Positions 1 to 8,214 of a stretch of DNA of 64,000 nucleotides are shown here, one piece after another. The notes under the pieces were generated by a model. The model saw only the letters and a program-made list of their open reading frames with translations, searched no databases and had not been told where the DNA came from. The translations under genes and the position numbers were made by a program. Source of the DNA: Acidimicrobiia bacterium (GTDB lineage Bacteria; Actinomycetota; Acidimicrobiia; IMCC26256; JAOSJM01); NCBI GenBank assembly GCA_027494165.1, contig JAOSJM010000006.1, forward strand, positions 1 to 64,000, written 5' to 3'. Each line of letters opens with the position of its first letter. The first letter of the stretch is position 1.

Positions 1-10
1 GCGCCGCCCG

Positions 11-1615
11 TCACACCCCGGCCGACACCATGAGGTCGCAGGCCCGCTCGGCGACCGCGGCGGCCGTCAGCGAGGTGTTCACCCCGATGGGGGCGCTGAA
101 CGTGCTCGTGTCCATCACGTAGAGCCCCTCGTGCACGCCGCCGCCGGCCTTCCACACCGCGCCGTCGTGGCGGACCACCCCCAGCTCGGGCGAGGTGGCC
201 ATCCGGCAGGTCCCCAGCGGGTGGATCGTGAACGAGTCGTCGCGGATCTCCTCCCAGGAGGGCAGCATCCGCCCGCCCGCGCCGTCCTCGATGACGTGGC
301 GGAACCCGGCCTTCGCCGCCGCCCACATCGCCCGGGTGCGAGCATCGGTGTCGAACGACACCGTCGGGACACCGCCGGGACCCAGGGTCACCCGACCGTC
401 CATCCCGTCGATCCCCATCACCCCCACGTGCAGCAGCCGGCTCCCCCACTTGCGCATCAGGTGCTTGGGGCCCAGCCCGAACATGCGCATGTCGCCGTGG
501 GGGTCAGCCCGTCGGGGTCGGCGAGCAGGGCCGAGGTGATGACCGGCAGGACCATCATCGGCTGGAGCACGAAGCGCTGCCAGCCGGGCCCGAAGCCCGG
601 CGGCGGCTCGAACAGGTGGTGGAACGAGCAGACCCCGATCACCTTCCCCGGGTGCATCTCGAGGGGCTCGAGGTCGCCGATGTCGTCGGGGAGCAGCCCC
701 ATCAGCATCATGTCGCCGCCCCGGGACAGGTTCCGCCCCACCTGCTCGGAGATCCCTCCGGGCAGGTCGCCCGCCGAGCGCATGAGCAGGGTCGGCGAGC
801 CCACCGCCCCGCCGGCGATCACCACCGTGTCGGCCCGCACCACCGACGGGAACCACCGGCCCGGTTGCCGGTACAGGACCTCCCAGCGCCTCCGGCCCCA
901 GCGATCGGGCGCCACCTTCACCACGGCCGCCTCGGTGACCAGCAGGGCCCCGGCGTCCTCGGCCGGGTTCAGGTACCGCCGGTCGACGCTGCGCTTGGCG
1001 CCCCGCCGGCACCCCCGCCGTGCACCAGCCCAGGTTCCCGCAGCGGTCGCCGACCGCGCTGGGGACCGGGTCGCAGCTCACCCCGGCGGCCCGGCAGGCC
1101 GCGGCGAACGCCCCATCGCGCCTCGAGACGACCTTCCACTCCTCGCCGGGCCCGCCGGTCCACTGGAGCTGGGCCACCTCGATCTGCTCCTCGGCCCGCT
1201 CGTAGTACGGGTCGAGGGAGGCCCGGTCGACCTCGGGGGGCCACACCGGGTCCTCGAAGGCGACGCTCGGGGCCCGCAGCGACACCATCGAGTAGACGAG
1301 CGACCCCCCGCCCAGCCCCTTGCCGCCGATCACCGCCGACACCGCGCTCTTCGCCCAGTCGAGGCCGACCGTGGCCTGGAACAGGTCGAGCCAGTACTCG
1401 AAGTCGCCCTGGGTCTGCTGGAACGACCGCGCCCCCGGGTAGCGGTCCCAGCGCTGCCCCGCCTCGAGGACCACGACGCTGCGACCGGCCTGGGTGAGCC
1501 GCAGCGCCGCCACCCCGCCGCCGAACCCGGAGCCGACGACGCAGACGTCCCGGTCGATCACGCCCACCGCCGCCTCCCCCGCCCACCGCGCCTCCGCGTC
1601 ACGGCCCCCGCCCAC
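11..1615 (-). CDS. GMC-family FAD oxidoreductase (cholesterol oxidase/glucose dehydrogenase type), two frameshifts
   Basis: This is a flavin-dependent alcohol/sterol-type oxidoreductase. The N-terminus carries the dinucleotide fold motif VVGSGFGGGVAALRL, followed by GGKGLGGGS typical of GMC enzymes. A middle part reads VVIAGGAVGSPTLLMRSAG, and the C-terminus has the HPLGTCRMA and NTSLTAAAVAER motifs that place the catalytic His and the FAD-binding end. The middle section is in another frame: an extra base in the C5 run at 1012-1016 and a missing base in the G5 run at 499-503 would restore one continuous protein of about 534 residues, the usual size for the family. It lies 27 bp downstream of a Tat-exported protein gene on the same strand, so the two likely form an operon. 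The substrate cannot be read from the sequence. Confidence 0.88.
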   Translation of the reverse strand: MGGGRDAEARWAGEAAVGVIDRDVCVVGSGFGGGVAALRLTQAGRSVVVLEAGQRWDRYPGARSFQQTQGDFEYWLDLFQATVGLDWAKSAVSAVIGGKGLGGGSLVYSMVSLRAPSVAFEDPVWPPEVDRASLDPYYERAEEQIEVAQLQWTGGPGEEWKVVSRRDGAFAAACRAAGVSCDPVPSAVGDRCGNLGWCTAGVPAGRQAQRRPAVPEPGRGRRGPAGHRGGRGEGGARSLGPEALGGPVPATGPVVPVGGAGRHGGDRRRGGGLADPAHALGGRPARRDLRAGGAEPVPGRRHDADGAAPRRHRRPRAPRDAPGEGDRGLLVPPPVRAAAGLRARLAALRAPADDGPAGHHLGPARRPRRADPHGDMRMFGLGPKHLMRKWGSRLLHVGVMGIDGMDGRVTLGPGGVPTVSFDTDARTRAMWAAAKAGFRHVIEDGAGGRMLPSWEEIRDDSFTIHPLGTCRMATSPELGVVRHDGAVWKAGGGVHEGLYVMDTSTFSAPIGVNTSLTAAAVAERACDLMVSAGV

Positions 1616-1642
1616 GCCGCCGGCCGCACCCGCCCCGTGGCC

Positions 1643-2449
1643 TCACGGGGCCGCCACCAGGTCCCGGGAGCCGACCCGGACCAGCCGGGGGTCGCCGTCG
1701 TTGAGGGTCCGCTGGTAGCTCACGCCGGTGTACGGCGTGGTGCCCGGTGGGAGCGGGAAGCCGATGTAGGCCCGCCCCACCCGGATCTCCGGCTCGTTGC
1801 GCTCGAACCACAGGTCGCAGAAGAACGCCATGCGGGCCAGCAGCATCGCCCCCAGGTACTCGAGGTCGAAGACGGTGTGGAACAGGGCCTGCATGAGGAT
1901 CACCTTGTGCTGGCGGCCCCGCCCCTGCGGCGACGGGTCGAGCGGGAGCTGCCAGAACTTCGGGGCACCGTCGAACCAGCGGCCGTGGAACACGTCGGCC
2001 CACAGGTCGAGGTCGTCGGCCCAGAAGGCGAGGAAGCCGGTGGTGAGGCCGTCGAGCGGCCTGGGCAGCGTGCCCGCCACCTGCTCGAGCCACTCCTGGA
2101 CCCGGGCGTCGTCGGCGCCCGGCGCGGGCACGCCCGGCTCGAGCTCGTCCTCGACCACCCCGTTCCAGGTGCCCGGCACGGACGCGTCCCACAGGGACCG
2201 CAGGGTGAGGCGGCGGCCCTCGGTGAGGTCGAGCCCGAGCGCCTCGGCCCGCGACGCCCTCCGCAGGAGGGTGAGGCCGAGACCGGGGGCCGAGGCGAGC
2301 AGCCACCCGGCCGCCGCGCTCCCGAGGAACCGGCGCCGGCTCGGCCCGGCGGCCGGCGGGCGGTCGAGGCCGGGGACGGAAGCGCGCGGGGACGGGCCGC
2401 CGGGTGGGTCGATCGGGGCGTGCTGGTGCCCGCGTGGGTCCTCCGCCAC
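1643..2449 (-). CDS. Tat-exported DUF5987-like protein, partner of the GMC oxidoreductase
   Basis: A 268-residue protein. The GTG start at 2449 is chosen because GGGGAGG lies 7 bases upstream and the frame further upstream is not protein-like. A twin-arginine signal (SRRRFLGSAAAGWLLA) lies at about residues 30-50, so the folded protein is probably exported. The rest is rich in Trp and acidic residues (FWADDLDLWADVF, FCDLWFERNEPE) and ends with GVSYQRTLNDGDP. The layout resembles the small proteins of the gluconate-dehydrogenase subunit 3/DUF5987 type that accompany GMC oxidoreductases; I assign the family from memory. The adjacent GMC gene lies 27 bp downstream on the same strand, suggesting one complex or co-export. 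Confidence 0.75.
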   Translation of the reverse strand: MAEDPRGHQHAPIDPPGGPSPRASVPGLDRPPAAGPSRRRFLGSAAAGWLLASAPGLGLTLLRRASRAEALGLDLTEGRRLTLRSLWDASVPGTWNGVVEDELEPGVPAPGADDARVQEWLEQVAGTLPRPLDGLTTGFLAFWADDLDLWADVFHGRWFDGAPKFWQLPLDPSPQGRGRQHKVILMQALFHTVFDLEYLGAMLLARMAFFCDLWFERNEPEIRVGRAYIGFPLPPGTTPYTGVSYQRTLNDGDPRLVRVGSRDLVAAP

Positions 2450-2625
2450 GGTGCCTCCCCTCCCTGGACGTGCGGGGACCTGACCGCTTCCGTGCGTTCC
2501 GACCCGGCTGCCCGTCCCGCGTGCTTCGCCCGAAGTATGTGCTTCTACCACGATCTGGGGCGTGCGATCAACGGGCGCGCGGGGAGGCGTGCGACTCGGC
2601 ATGGGCCGAGGGCTCGGAACCCGGT
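2450..2625. other. Intergenic region, possible promoter of the Tat/GMC operon
   Basis: This 176-bp gap separates the methyltransferase stop from the Tat-protein start. On the minus strand TTGATC is followed 18 bases later by TAGAAG, a weak -35/-10 pair that could drive the Tat/GMC operon. No hairpin or small gene was recognised. Confidence 0.3.
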
Positions 2626-3279
2626 TCAGCGGCGGCGGAAGTGGCCGTACTGGAAGGGCTGGGGCACCCCCGCCGGGGTGACGTGGACCTCGCCGACGAA
2701 ACCCACCGGCTCGAACGCCCCGGCGAACAAGTCGGTGAGCTCGCCGGGTCCGTGGCGGACCACGGGCAGGCCGCTGCACCGCTCGGGGCCGTCGAGGGCG
2801 AACGTCGCGACCACGAGGTGGCCGCCCGGCCGGACGGCGGCGGACGCGGCCTCGCGATAGCGGGCGCGGTCGTCGGGGTCGACGAGGAAGTGCAGCACGG
2901 CCCGGTCGTGCCACAGGTCGAAGACCCGGTCGAAGCGATGGATGGTGACGTCGGCGTGCACCCAGCTGACCGAGCCGGCCCGCTCGCCGAGCCGGGCCTG
3001 GGAGTGGTCGAGCGCGACCTGCGAGAGGTCGAGCACCGTGACGTCGACGTACCCGGTGTCGAGCAGCCGGTCGACGAGCATCGACGCGCCCCCGCCCACG
3101 TCGACGATCGCCGCGTCATGGTCGGGGACGGCTTCGAGGATCAGCGAGAGCGAGACCGCAGGGTCGCGCTGGTACCAGCTCACGGCCTCGGGATCCTGCG
3201 CGGCCCAGACCGCTTCCCAGTGCGCCGCGGTGCTGCCGTCCATGCCACGCCCGGTCCGCTCGCGGGCTCGGCCGGGCAT
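2626..3279 (-). CDS. Class I SAM-dependent methyltransferase
   Basis: A Rossmann-fold methyltransferase of about 205-217 residues. Motif I reads IVDVGGGASMLVDRLL, the acidic end of strand beta2 is VTVLDLS, and later blocks include WVHADVT and LRPGGHLVV-like VRPGGHLVVATF. It begins with the MDGSTAAHWEAVWA style of small thiopurine/UbiE-like methyltransferases, so ATG at 3243 is an alternative start; the ATG at 3279 has an AGGTGA only two bases away, too close to be ideal. The substrate is unknown. It is transcribed away from the family A repeat array directly upstream. Confidence 0.85.
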   Translation of the reverse strand: MPGRARERTGRGMDGSTAAHWEAVWAAQDPEAVSWYQRDPAVSLSLILEAVPDHDAAIVDVGGGASMLVDRLLDTGYVDVTVLDLSQVALDHSQARLGERAGSVSWVHADVTIHRFDRVFDLWHDRAVLHFLVDPDDRARYREAASAAVRPGGHLVVATFALDGPERCSGLPVVRHGPGELTDLFAGAFEPVGFVGEVHVTPAGVPQPFQYGHFRRR

Positions 3280-3335
3280 CTCACCTCGTCGCGATCATCG
3301 CGCCGCCTTCGGCCGCCGACCCGCACGGGCGACCC

Positions 3336-3557
3336 GGGTGTCGATACCCCCGCCCAGCGGGGGTGGAGACACCCGAGAGGCGGGGACAGGCGATCCGGGT
3401 GTCGATACCCCCGCCCAGCGACGGTAGAGACACCCGAGACGGGGGAGAGTGCGACCCGGGTGTCGATACCCCCGCCCAGCGGGGGTGGAGACACCCGAGA
3501 CGGGGAAGAGTGCGACCCGGGTGTCGATACCCCCGCTCAGCGGGGGTGGAGACACCC
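3336..3557. repeat. Family A palindromic tandem array, four copies at 61-bp spacing
   Basis: Four near-identical 39-bp hairpin units start at 3336, 3397, 3458 and 3519, exactly 61 bp apart. Each unit begins GGGTGTCGATACCCCCGC and ends GCGGGGGTGGAGACACCC. The outer arms GGGTGTC/GACACCC and the inner arms TACCCCCGC/GCGGGGGT pair to form one long stem around a CCA or TCA loop. The 22-bp linkers are also nearly identical. The array sits between the FhuF-like gene and the methyltransferase, both on the minus strand. The same unit recurs near 13.5 and 16.5 kb. The linkers are not unique, so this is not CRISPR. Confidence 0.93.
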
Positions 3558-3578
3558 GAGACGGGTGGAGGAAAGATG

Positions 3579-4463
3579 TCAGGGGCGACCGGCGGGCCGG
3601 TGGGCGCCGGTGGACCGGGAGCCGGCGGGGCCGACCCGGGAACCGGCGTGGGAGCGGAACCGGGCCGCGACCGCCTGCATCCGGTCGAGGTGGCGCAGGT
3701 GGACCCGGATCCTCGCCAGGCGCTCCTGGGGGCTCACCATCGGGCACCCCGGGCAGGCCTCGGCCCCGTTCAGCCGCAGCGCCAGGCAGCACGTGGTGCG
3801 CACCGCCCCCAGGCCCATCCGGCCGCGGTGCCCCAGGGTCGTCAGGCGGGCGTACTCGCCGATGGCCGGCCGGCCCGTCGTCAGCAGGTGCTCGGCCAGC
3901 GAGCGGACATCCCGGTCCGGGGCCCACCAGTCGAGGAACACCGTCGCAGCCACGGCGGCCGCGGCCACGTTCCCCCACAGCAGCCGCTCGCCGACCTGCT
4001 GGACCTCCCGGACGGCATCGACGAGGTCCCGGAGGTGACCGTCGGCCCAGTGGGAAGCCCACCCGTCGAGCAGACCGGGGGCCGCGTCCACCCCCTCGGC
4101 GATCTCGACGTCGCCGTCGGTGGCGGCGAACCGGAATCCCGGACCCCCCACGCAATCGACCGGGGCGACGTGCAGCCCGCCGGGAGGGACCCGGAGCAGG
4201 CGTCCGTGGAGGACGGGGCCGGCGAGCGTCGGTCCGGTCAGGTGCCGGGCCAGCGTCTCGACGAACAGCGACGCCGCGATCTGGGGCTCGTCGATGTGCC
4301 GCGACTTCGCGTACCGGTCGAGCCAGAATCGCAGGGTGATCGGCTCGAGCAGCTCCTCCCACGTGATCGCGTCCGGCGGCGCCGCCGGGTCGAGGTGGAA
4401 CCGGGGCGGCAGGTCCGCCAGCCGTCCGGACAGCTCGCCGACCGCACTGGTGGTCACGGTCAT
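3579..4463 (-). CDS. FhuF-like 2Fe-2S ferric/siderophore reductase
   Basis: A 294-residue cytoplasmic protein resembling ferric iron reductase FhuF, which reduces siderophore-bound iron. The diagnostic cysteine pattern is at the C-terminus: CCLALRL, then ten residues later CPGCP, giving CC-x(n)-C-x2-C for a 2Fe-2S cluster. The ATG at 4463 is preferred over one at 4499 because GGAGGG lies six bases upstream. The last 30 residues are Arg/Gly/Pro-rich and may be a tail without function. No siderophore transporter or biosynthesis gene is in the window, so its partner is unknown. Upstream hairpins at 4501-4542 and 4561-4607 may matter for its control. Confidence 0.75.
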   Translation of the reverse strand: MTVTTSAVGELSGRLADLPPRFHLDPAAPPDAITWEELLEPITLRFWLDRYAKSRHIDEPQIAASLFVETLARHLTGPTLAGPVLHGRLLRVPPGGLHVAPVDCVGGPGFRFAATDGDVEIAEGVDAAPGLLDGWASHWADGHLRDLVDAVREVQQVGERLLWGNVAAAAVAATVFLDWWAPDRDVRSLAEHLLTTGRPAIGEYARLTTLGHRGRMGLGAVRTTCCLALRLNGAEACPGCPMVSPQERLARIRVHLRHLDRMQAVAARFRSHAGSRVGPAGSRSTGAHRPAGRP

Positions 4464-4777
4464 CACCCGCCCTCCCTCGTCGCCTTGACGACCCGCCAAT
4501 CCCGGGATCGGCCAGACCTCGGCACGGACCGCCGATCCCGGGACTGGCAGGGACTTGCTCGACCACGGGCTCCGGCAGCCTCCGGCAGTCGGCAGCGACC
4601 CGTGGTCAGAGAACCGTGGGAAAACTCACGTAACTCTTGCTATTGAATCATGGGATTTATCGGCCCGGTAGCGACATGGGTCACAGGCGCGCGGTGCGCA
4701 CCCGATGCGGCGCACGTCGGGTCACCGGGCGTGCGCATCGGTGCACCTCGTGACGCGCGCGACGAGCGGAGTTGGGA
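4464..4777. other. 314-bp intergenic region with two perfect inverted repeats
   Basis: There is no gene here. Two perfect inverted repeats are present: CCCGGGATCGGC/GCCGATCCCGGG (12-bp arms, 4501-4512 and 4531-4542) and GACCACGGG/CCCGTGGTC (9-bp arms, 4561-4569 and 4599-4607). They are followed by a relatively A+T-rich stretch at about 4615-4665 that could hold a promoter. The distal hairpin could end the ccdA transcript; the proximal one lies only 38 bp ahead of the FhuF-like start. I saw no IdeR/DtxR-type iron box. Confidence 0.6.
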
Positions 4778-5542
4778 TCAGCCGAGCTCGACGATCCACT
4801 CGAGGCCCACCGACTCCAGGAAGCTCTGGAGCTCGGCGGTCACCCGCGAGAGGTTGTTGGTCATGAGGACCACGCCGAACACGGCGAGGACCGCCGCCGA
4901 GACGAACGTGATCGTCCGTGAGTGGCGCTTGAACCAGTCGAGGGCACCGGTGAGCTTCCCGAAGCCCAGCCCGACGACCAGGAACGGGACCCCCAGCCCG
5001 AGGCTGTAGGCCACGAGCAGGGCCGTCCCCCGGGCCAGCTCCCCCGACTGCCCCGCCACGGTGAGGACCGACCCCAGCACGGGGCCGATGCAGGGCGTCC
5101 AGGCGAACCCGAACGCGGCCCCCGCCACCGGGGCGGCCATCGGCCCGAACCGCTCGAGGTGGGGGTGGACCCGGAACTCCTGGTACACGCTCGGCAGCAT
5201 CAGGATCTGCGAGCCGGCCAGGTAGAGGGCCATGAGGAACACGAGCACGCCCGACACCCGGGTGAGCATCTCCTGGTTGTCGAAGAGGGCCTGGCCGGCG
5301 CTGGTGGCCGCCAGCCCCAGCAGCGTGAACACCGCCCCGAAGCCCAGGACGAACAGACCGGTGTTGGCGGCGATGCGGACCAGGTGGCGCGGGTCGCCCT
5401 CGCGCAGCTCCCCGACCGACAGGCCGGTGACGAGCGACAGGTAGCCGGGCACGATCGGCAGGACGCAGGGCGAGAGGAACGAGATGATCCCTCCGCCGAA
5501 GGCGGCCAGGACCGTGACGTCGGAGGCGGCGAGGATCCTCAT
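4778..5542 (-). CDS. ccdA: CcdA-type cytochrome c biogenesis/thiol-disulfide membrane transporter
   Basis: A polytopic membrane protein of 254 residues that moves reducing equivalents across the membrane. The two paired motifs are visible: GGGIISFLSPCVLPIVPGYL near the start and GFAWTPCIGPVLGSVLT in the middle, each with the conserved Pro-Cys that forms the redox pair. About six hydrophobic segments are seen. The ATG at 5542 (MRILAASD) is chosen because the frame upstream is low-complexity and antisense-like. No ResB, ResC or thioredoxin-like CcdX lies next to it; the nearest thioredoxin-like gene is at 27.1 kb, so its partner cannot be named. Confidence 0.92.
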   Translation of the reverse strand: MRILAASDVTVLAAFGGGIISFLSPCVLPIVPGYLSLVTGLSVGELREGDPRHLVRIAANTGLFVLGFGAVFTLLGLAATSAGQALFDNQEMLTRVSGVLVFLMALYLAGSQILMLPSVYQEFRVHPHLERFGPMAAPVAGAAFGFAWTPCIGPVLGSVLTVAGQSGELARGTALLVAYSLGLGVPFLVVGLGFGKLTGALDWFKRHSRTITFVSAAVLAVFGVVLMTNNLSRVTAELQSFLESVGLEWIVELG

Positions 5543-5633
5543 CGGGGGCGCGGGGGCCGCGACGGCCCTCGACCACGATGGTACGGAGCAGACCGGCCGG
5601 GCCAACCGCGTCGGGAACCCGACCGGAGGCCGA

Positions 5634-7205
5634 TCAGGAGATGCGGTGATCGGCGAGGAGCTCGGGGTGCTCCCGCTGGACCAGCTGCAGGCTGTAGTCG
5701 GTGTCGAAGACCGCCATGTGAGCACCGTCGGCGCGGATCAGCACCCGCACGCCGCGCAGGGCGGCGAGCCGCTCGGCGCTCGACGGCGTGACCTCCCGGG
5801 CGTGACGCACCCCCAGGGGCTCGAAGGTGGCTCCGGCGCCGTACTCGTGGAGCAGCCGGTAGGTGGCCACCTCGAACTGCAGCGACCCGACCGCCCCGGC
5901 GACCGTGAGCGGTCCCTGCGGACCGGCCCGGAAGAGTTGCACGACCCCCTCGGCCGCGAGCTGCTCGAGCCCGCTCCGCAGCTGCTTGTGGCGGCTCACG
6001 TCGTGGGCCCGGACGTGGGCGAACAGCCCGGGCCTGAACGCGGGGATCGGAGGGAGCTCCACGGCCGGGCCGTCGTAGAGCGTCTCGCCGATCCGGACCC
6101 CTCCGGGGCTGACGATCCCGACGACGTCGCCCGGGTAGCCGACGTCCAGGGTCTCGCGCTCGTTGCCGAACACGGTGTGCGCGTACTTCGTCGTGACCTG
6201 CCGGCCGTTCGACGACCGCCGCAGGGTCATCCCGCGCTCGAACCGTCCGGTGCAGACCCGCACGAAGGCCACGTGGTCGCGATGGGCCGGGTCCATGTTC
6301 GCCTGGACCTTGAAGACCAGCCCGGTGAACGGCGCGTCGAGGGACCGGTGGGGCCCGTCGACCGTCGGGGGCGGCCCGGGTGACGGCACCAGCGTCGCCA
6401 GCGAGTCGAGGAGCATCCCCACGCCGAAGTTGTCGAGCGCCGAGCCGAACAGCGTCGGGGTGGCCTGGCCGGCGCGGTAGCGCTCCTCGTCGTGGTGGAG
6501 GCCCGTGGCGTCCAGCAGGGCCACCTCCTCGATCGCCCGGCTCCACGCCTCGCCCTCGAGCGCAGCCGCGGCCACGGGGTCGAGGACCTCCTCGCCCGCC
6601 ACCGTGGCACCGCCGGGCGTGCGCCGGTACCGGTGGTAGCAACCGGTACGGCGATCGACGACGCCCCGCAGGTCGCCGAAGATCCCCACCGGCCAGGTGA
6701 GCGGGGTCGCGGCGACGCCGAGCTCGGCCTCGACGTGGTCGAGCACCTCGATGGCGTCGAGGCCGGGCCGGTCGCACTTGTTGACGAAGGTGACGACCGG
6801 GAGAGCGCGGCGGCGGGCCACGTCGTACAGGGTCCGGGTCCGGCTCTCCACGCCCTTGGCCGCGTCGATCACCATGACGGCCGCGTCCGTTGCGGCCAGG
6901 ACCCGGAACGTGTCCTCCGAGAAGTCCTCGTGGCCGGGGGTGTCGAGAAGGTTGAAGACCATGCCGTGGTGCTCGAAGCGCAGCACGGTCGAGCTGATGG
7001 AGATGCCGCGCTGGCGCTCCAGCTCCATCCAGTCGGAGGTGGAGTCCCGCCGGCCCCGGCGGGCCCGGACGGACCCGGCGACGTCGATCACCCCGGCGTA
7101 GAGCAGCAACTTCTCGGTCAGGGTGGTCTTGCCGGCGTCGGGGTGGGAGATGATCGCGAAGGTCCGGCGCCGGGCCGCCTCGGTCACGACGGGGGAGGCG
7201 GTCAC
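5634..7205 (-). CDS. prfC: Peptide chain release factor 3 (RF3)
   Basis: A 523-residue translational GTPase that recycles RF1/RF2 after termination. The P-loop is SHPDAGKTTLTEKLLL, switch II reads LLDTPGHEDFSEDT, and the G4 motif is NKCDRPGLD; these are the RF3 versions, not EF-G or EF-Tu. The length is typical. The GTG start at 7205 overlaps the stop of the upstream MerR gene by four bases, so the two are translationally coupled. An RF3 gene under a MerR-type gene is unusual for a housekeeping factor. Confidence 0.96.
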   Translation of the reverse strand: MTASPVVTEAARRRTFAIISHPDAGKTTLTEKLLLYAGVIDVAGSVRARRGRRDSTSDWMELERQRGISISSTVLRFEHHGMVFNLLDTPGHEDFSEDTFRVLAATDAAVMVIDAAKGVESRTRTLYDVARRRALPVVTFVNKCDRPGLDAIEVLDHVEAELGVAATPLTWPVGIFGDLRGVVDRRTGCYHRYRRTPGGATVAGEEVLDPVAAAALEGEAWSRAIEEVALLDATGLHHDEERYRAGQATPTLFGSALDNFGVGMLLDSLATLVPSPGPPPTVDGPHRSLDAPFTGLVFKVQANMDPAHRDHVAFVRVCTGRFERGMTLRRSSNGRQVTTKYAHTVFGNERETLDVGYPGDVVGIVSPGGVRIGETLYDGPAVELPPIPAFRPGLFAHVRAHDVSRHKQLRSGLEQLAAEGVVQLFRAGPQGPLTVAGAVGSLQFEVATYRLLHEYGAGATFEPLGVRHAREVTPSSAERLAALRGVRVLIRADGAHMAVFDTDYSLQLVQREHPELLADHRIS

Positions 7206-7636
7206 GGGCGCGGTCCCCGTCCCTCCCCGCGACGGGCGTTCTCGGCCTGGCGGGCGAGCACCCGGGCGAGCGACTCGACCTCCTGGAGCTGTCCCCGCAG
7301 GCGCTGGCAACGGAACGCGGCCGCCTCCGCGTAGAGGACGAGCCGGCCCGCCTCCTGCTCGTCGAGCCGCTCACCCGCGGCGAGCCGGTCGCGCAGCTCG
7401 AGGAGGTCGCGCATCTCGGCCAGGGTGAACTCGAGCGGCTTGAACGACTTCACGAGCGCCAGCCGCTCGACGTCGGCGTCGGTGTAGAGGCGGAACCCTC
7501 CCGCGCTCCGGCCCGACGGGACCACCAGGCCGACCTCGTCCCAGTGCCGGATCGTCCGGAGGGAGAGCCCGACGAGCTCGGCGACCTCGCCGATCTGGCG
7601 CAGGCCGGGATCGGTGACCGCCCGGGGACGGCTCAC
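7202..7636 (-). CDS. MerR-family transcriptional regulator
   Basis: A 144-residue regulator with the MerR winged helix: LRQIGEVAELVGLSLRTIRHW, then DEVGLVVPSGRSAGGFRLYT. A coiled-coil dimerisation helix follows (residues about 85-135). It lacks the clustered cysteines of the metal sensors, so the signal is probably not a metal. Its start overlaps the zinc-ribbon gene by four bases and its stop overlaps prfC by four, giving a three-gene operon. It may regulate this operon itself; no operator was identified. Confidence 0.9.
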   Translation of the reverse strand: MSRPRAVTDPGLRQIGEVAELVGLSLRTIRHWDEVGLVVPSGRSAGGFRLYTDADVERLALVKSFKPLEFTLAEMRDLLELRDRLAAGERLDEQEAGRLVLYAEAAAFRCQRLRGQLQEVESLARVLARQAENARRGEGRGPRP

Positions 7637-7980
7637 GACGGGCTCCCCGGGGCGGGGTGGTCGCCGCTGACGTTCGGCATCACCGAGGGCATGAGCAGCC
7701 GGTTGTCGGTCCGGCGGGCGTGCTCCTCGAGCACCGCGCGGTCGCAGTGCCAACACATCGTGACGTCGACCGTGCCGACGATCGAGAGCTGGGTGCCCCG
7801 GGACCGCTCCACGAGCGCCCGCAGCCCCACCCACACCTCGGTGCTCCCGCAGCGGTCGCAGCTCGCACCGGGGACCCGGGTCCATCGCGTACCGCAGGAC
7901 TCGCAGGTCACCTCGACGCCGTCGTCGCACCGCCGGCCCCGCAGCGCCTCGTCCTCGCCGCAGCTCGGACACCGGACCAT
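7633..7980 (-). CDS. Zinc-ribbon protein, first gene of the prfC operon
   Basis: A 115-residue protein with three CxxC knuckles in its first half: CPSC near the N-terminus, CESC at about 26 and CDRC at about 41, plus CWHC at about 76. This gives two probable zinc ribbons. The C-terminus (LLMPSVMPNVSG) looks flexible. I do not recognise a defined family. It is co-transcribed with merR and prfC through four-base overlaps. A nucleic-acid or ribosome-related role would fit RF3 but is only inference. Confidence 0.8.
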   Translation of the reverse strand: MVRCPSCGEDEALRGRRCDDGVEVTCESCGTRWTRVPGASCDRCGSTEVWVGLRALVERSRGTQLSIVGTVDVTMCWHCDRAVLEEHARRTDNRLLMPSVMPNVSGDHPAPGSPS

Positions 7981-8214
7981 CGTCGCGCCTCCTCCCGAAC
8001 CCTCACGCGCTGTCAGGGTCGCCTCATTCGCCCACGACGGTACAGCGCTTCTACGGGCGGTGAGCCGCTCTGCGTCCCGGTGTCGCGACCCTCACGTCAG
8101 GGTAGGTGCTCCGCCTCCCGGTCGCCGATCCGGTTGGGCCCGCGAATCGCGCCCGGGCCGGCCCGGAGGTGACGTGACCGTACGGCCCGGCCGGCTCCTG
8201 CTAGTGGTGTCGGG
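7981..8214. other. Divergent intergenic region
   Basis: This 234-bp region separates the minus-strand zinc-ribbon operon from the plus-strand STAND ATPase. TAGTGG at 8202-8207 lies 7 bases before the GTG at 8215, the same spacing seen at several likely leaderless starts in the window. No clear -35 box was found. Nothing else was recognised. Confidence 0.35.

Noticed and set aside
131-2860. Very long plus-strand ORF (909 codons) over the GMC and Tat-protein genes
   Set aside because: It is antisense to two well-conserved genes and has an Arg/Pro/His-rich composition typical of high G+C shadow frames.
3336-3557. CRISPR array
   Set aside because: Regular spacing of 61 bp suggested CRISPR, but the linkers between hairpins are almost identical within the array and no cas gene is near.
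4464-4777. Small ORF starting at ATG 4650 on the plus strand
   Set aside because: It runs into antisense of ccdA with no motif or ribosome site.
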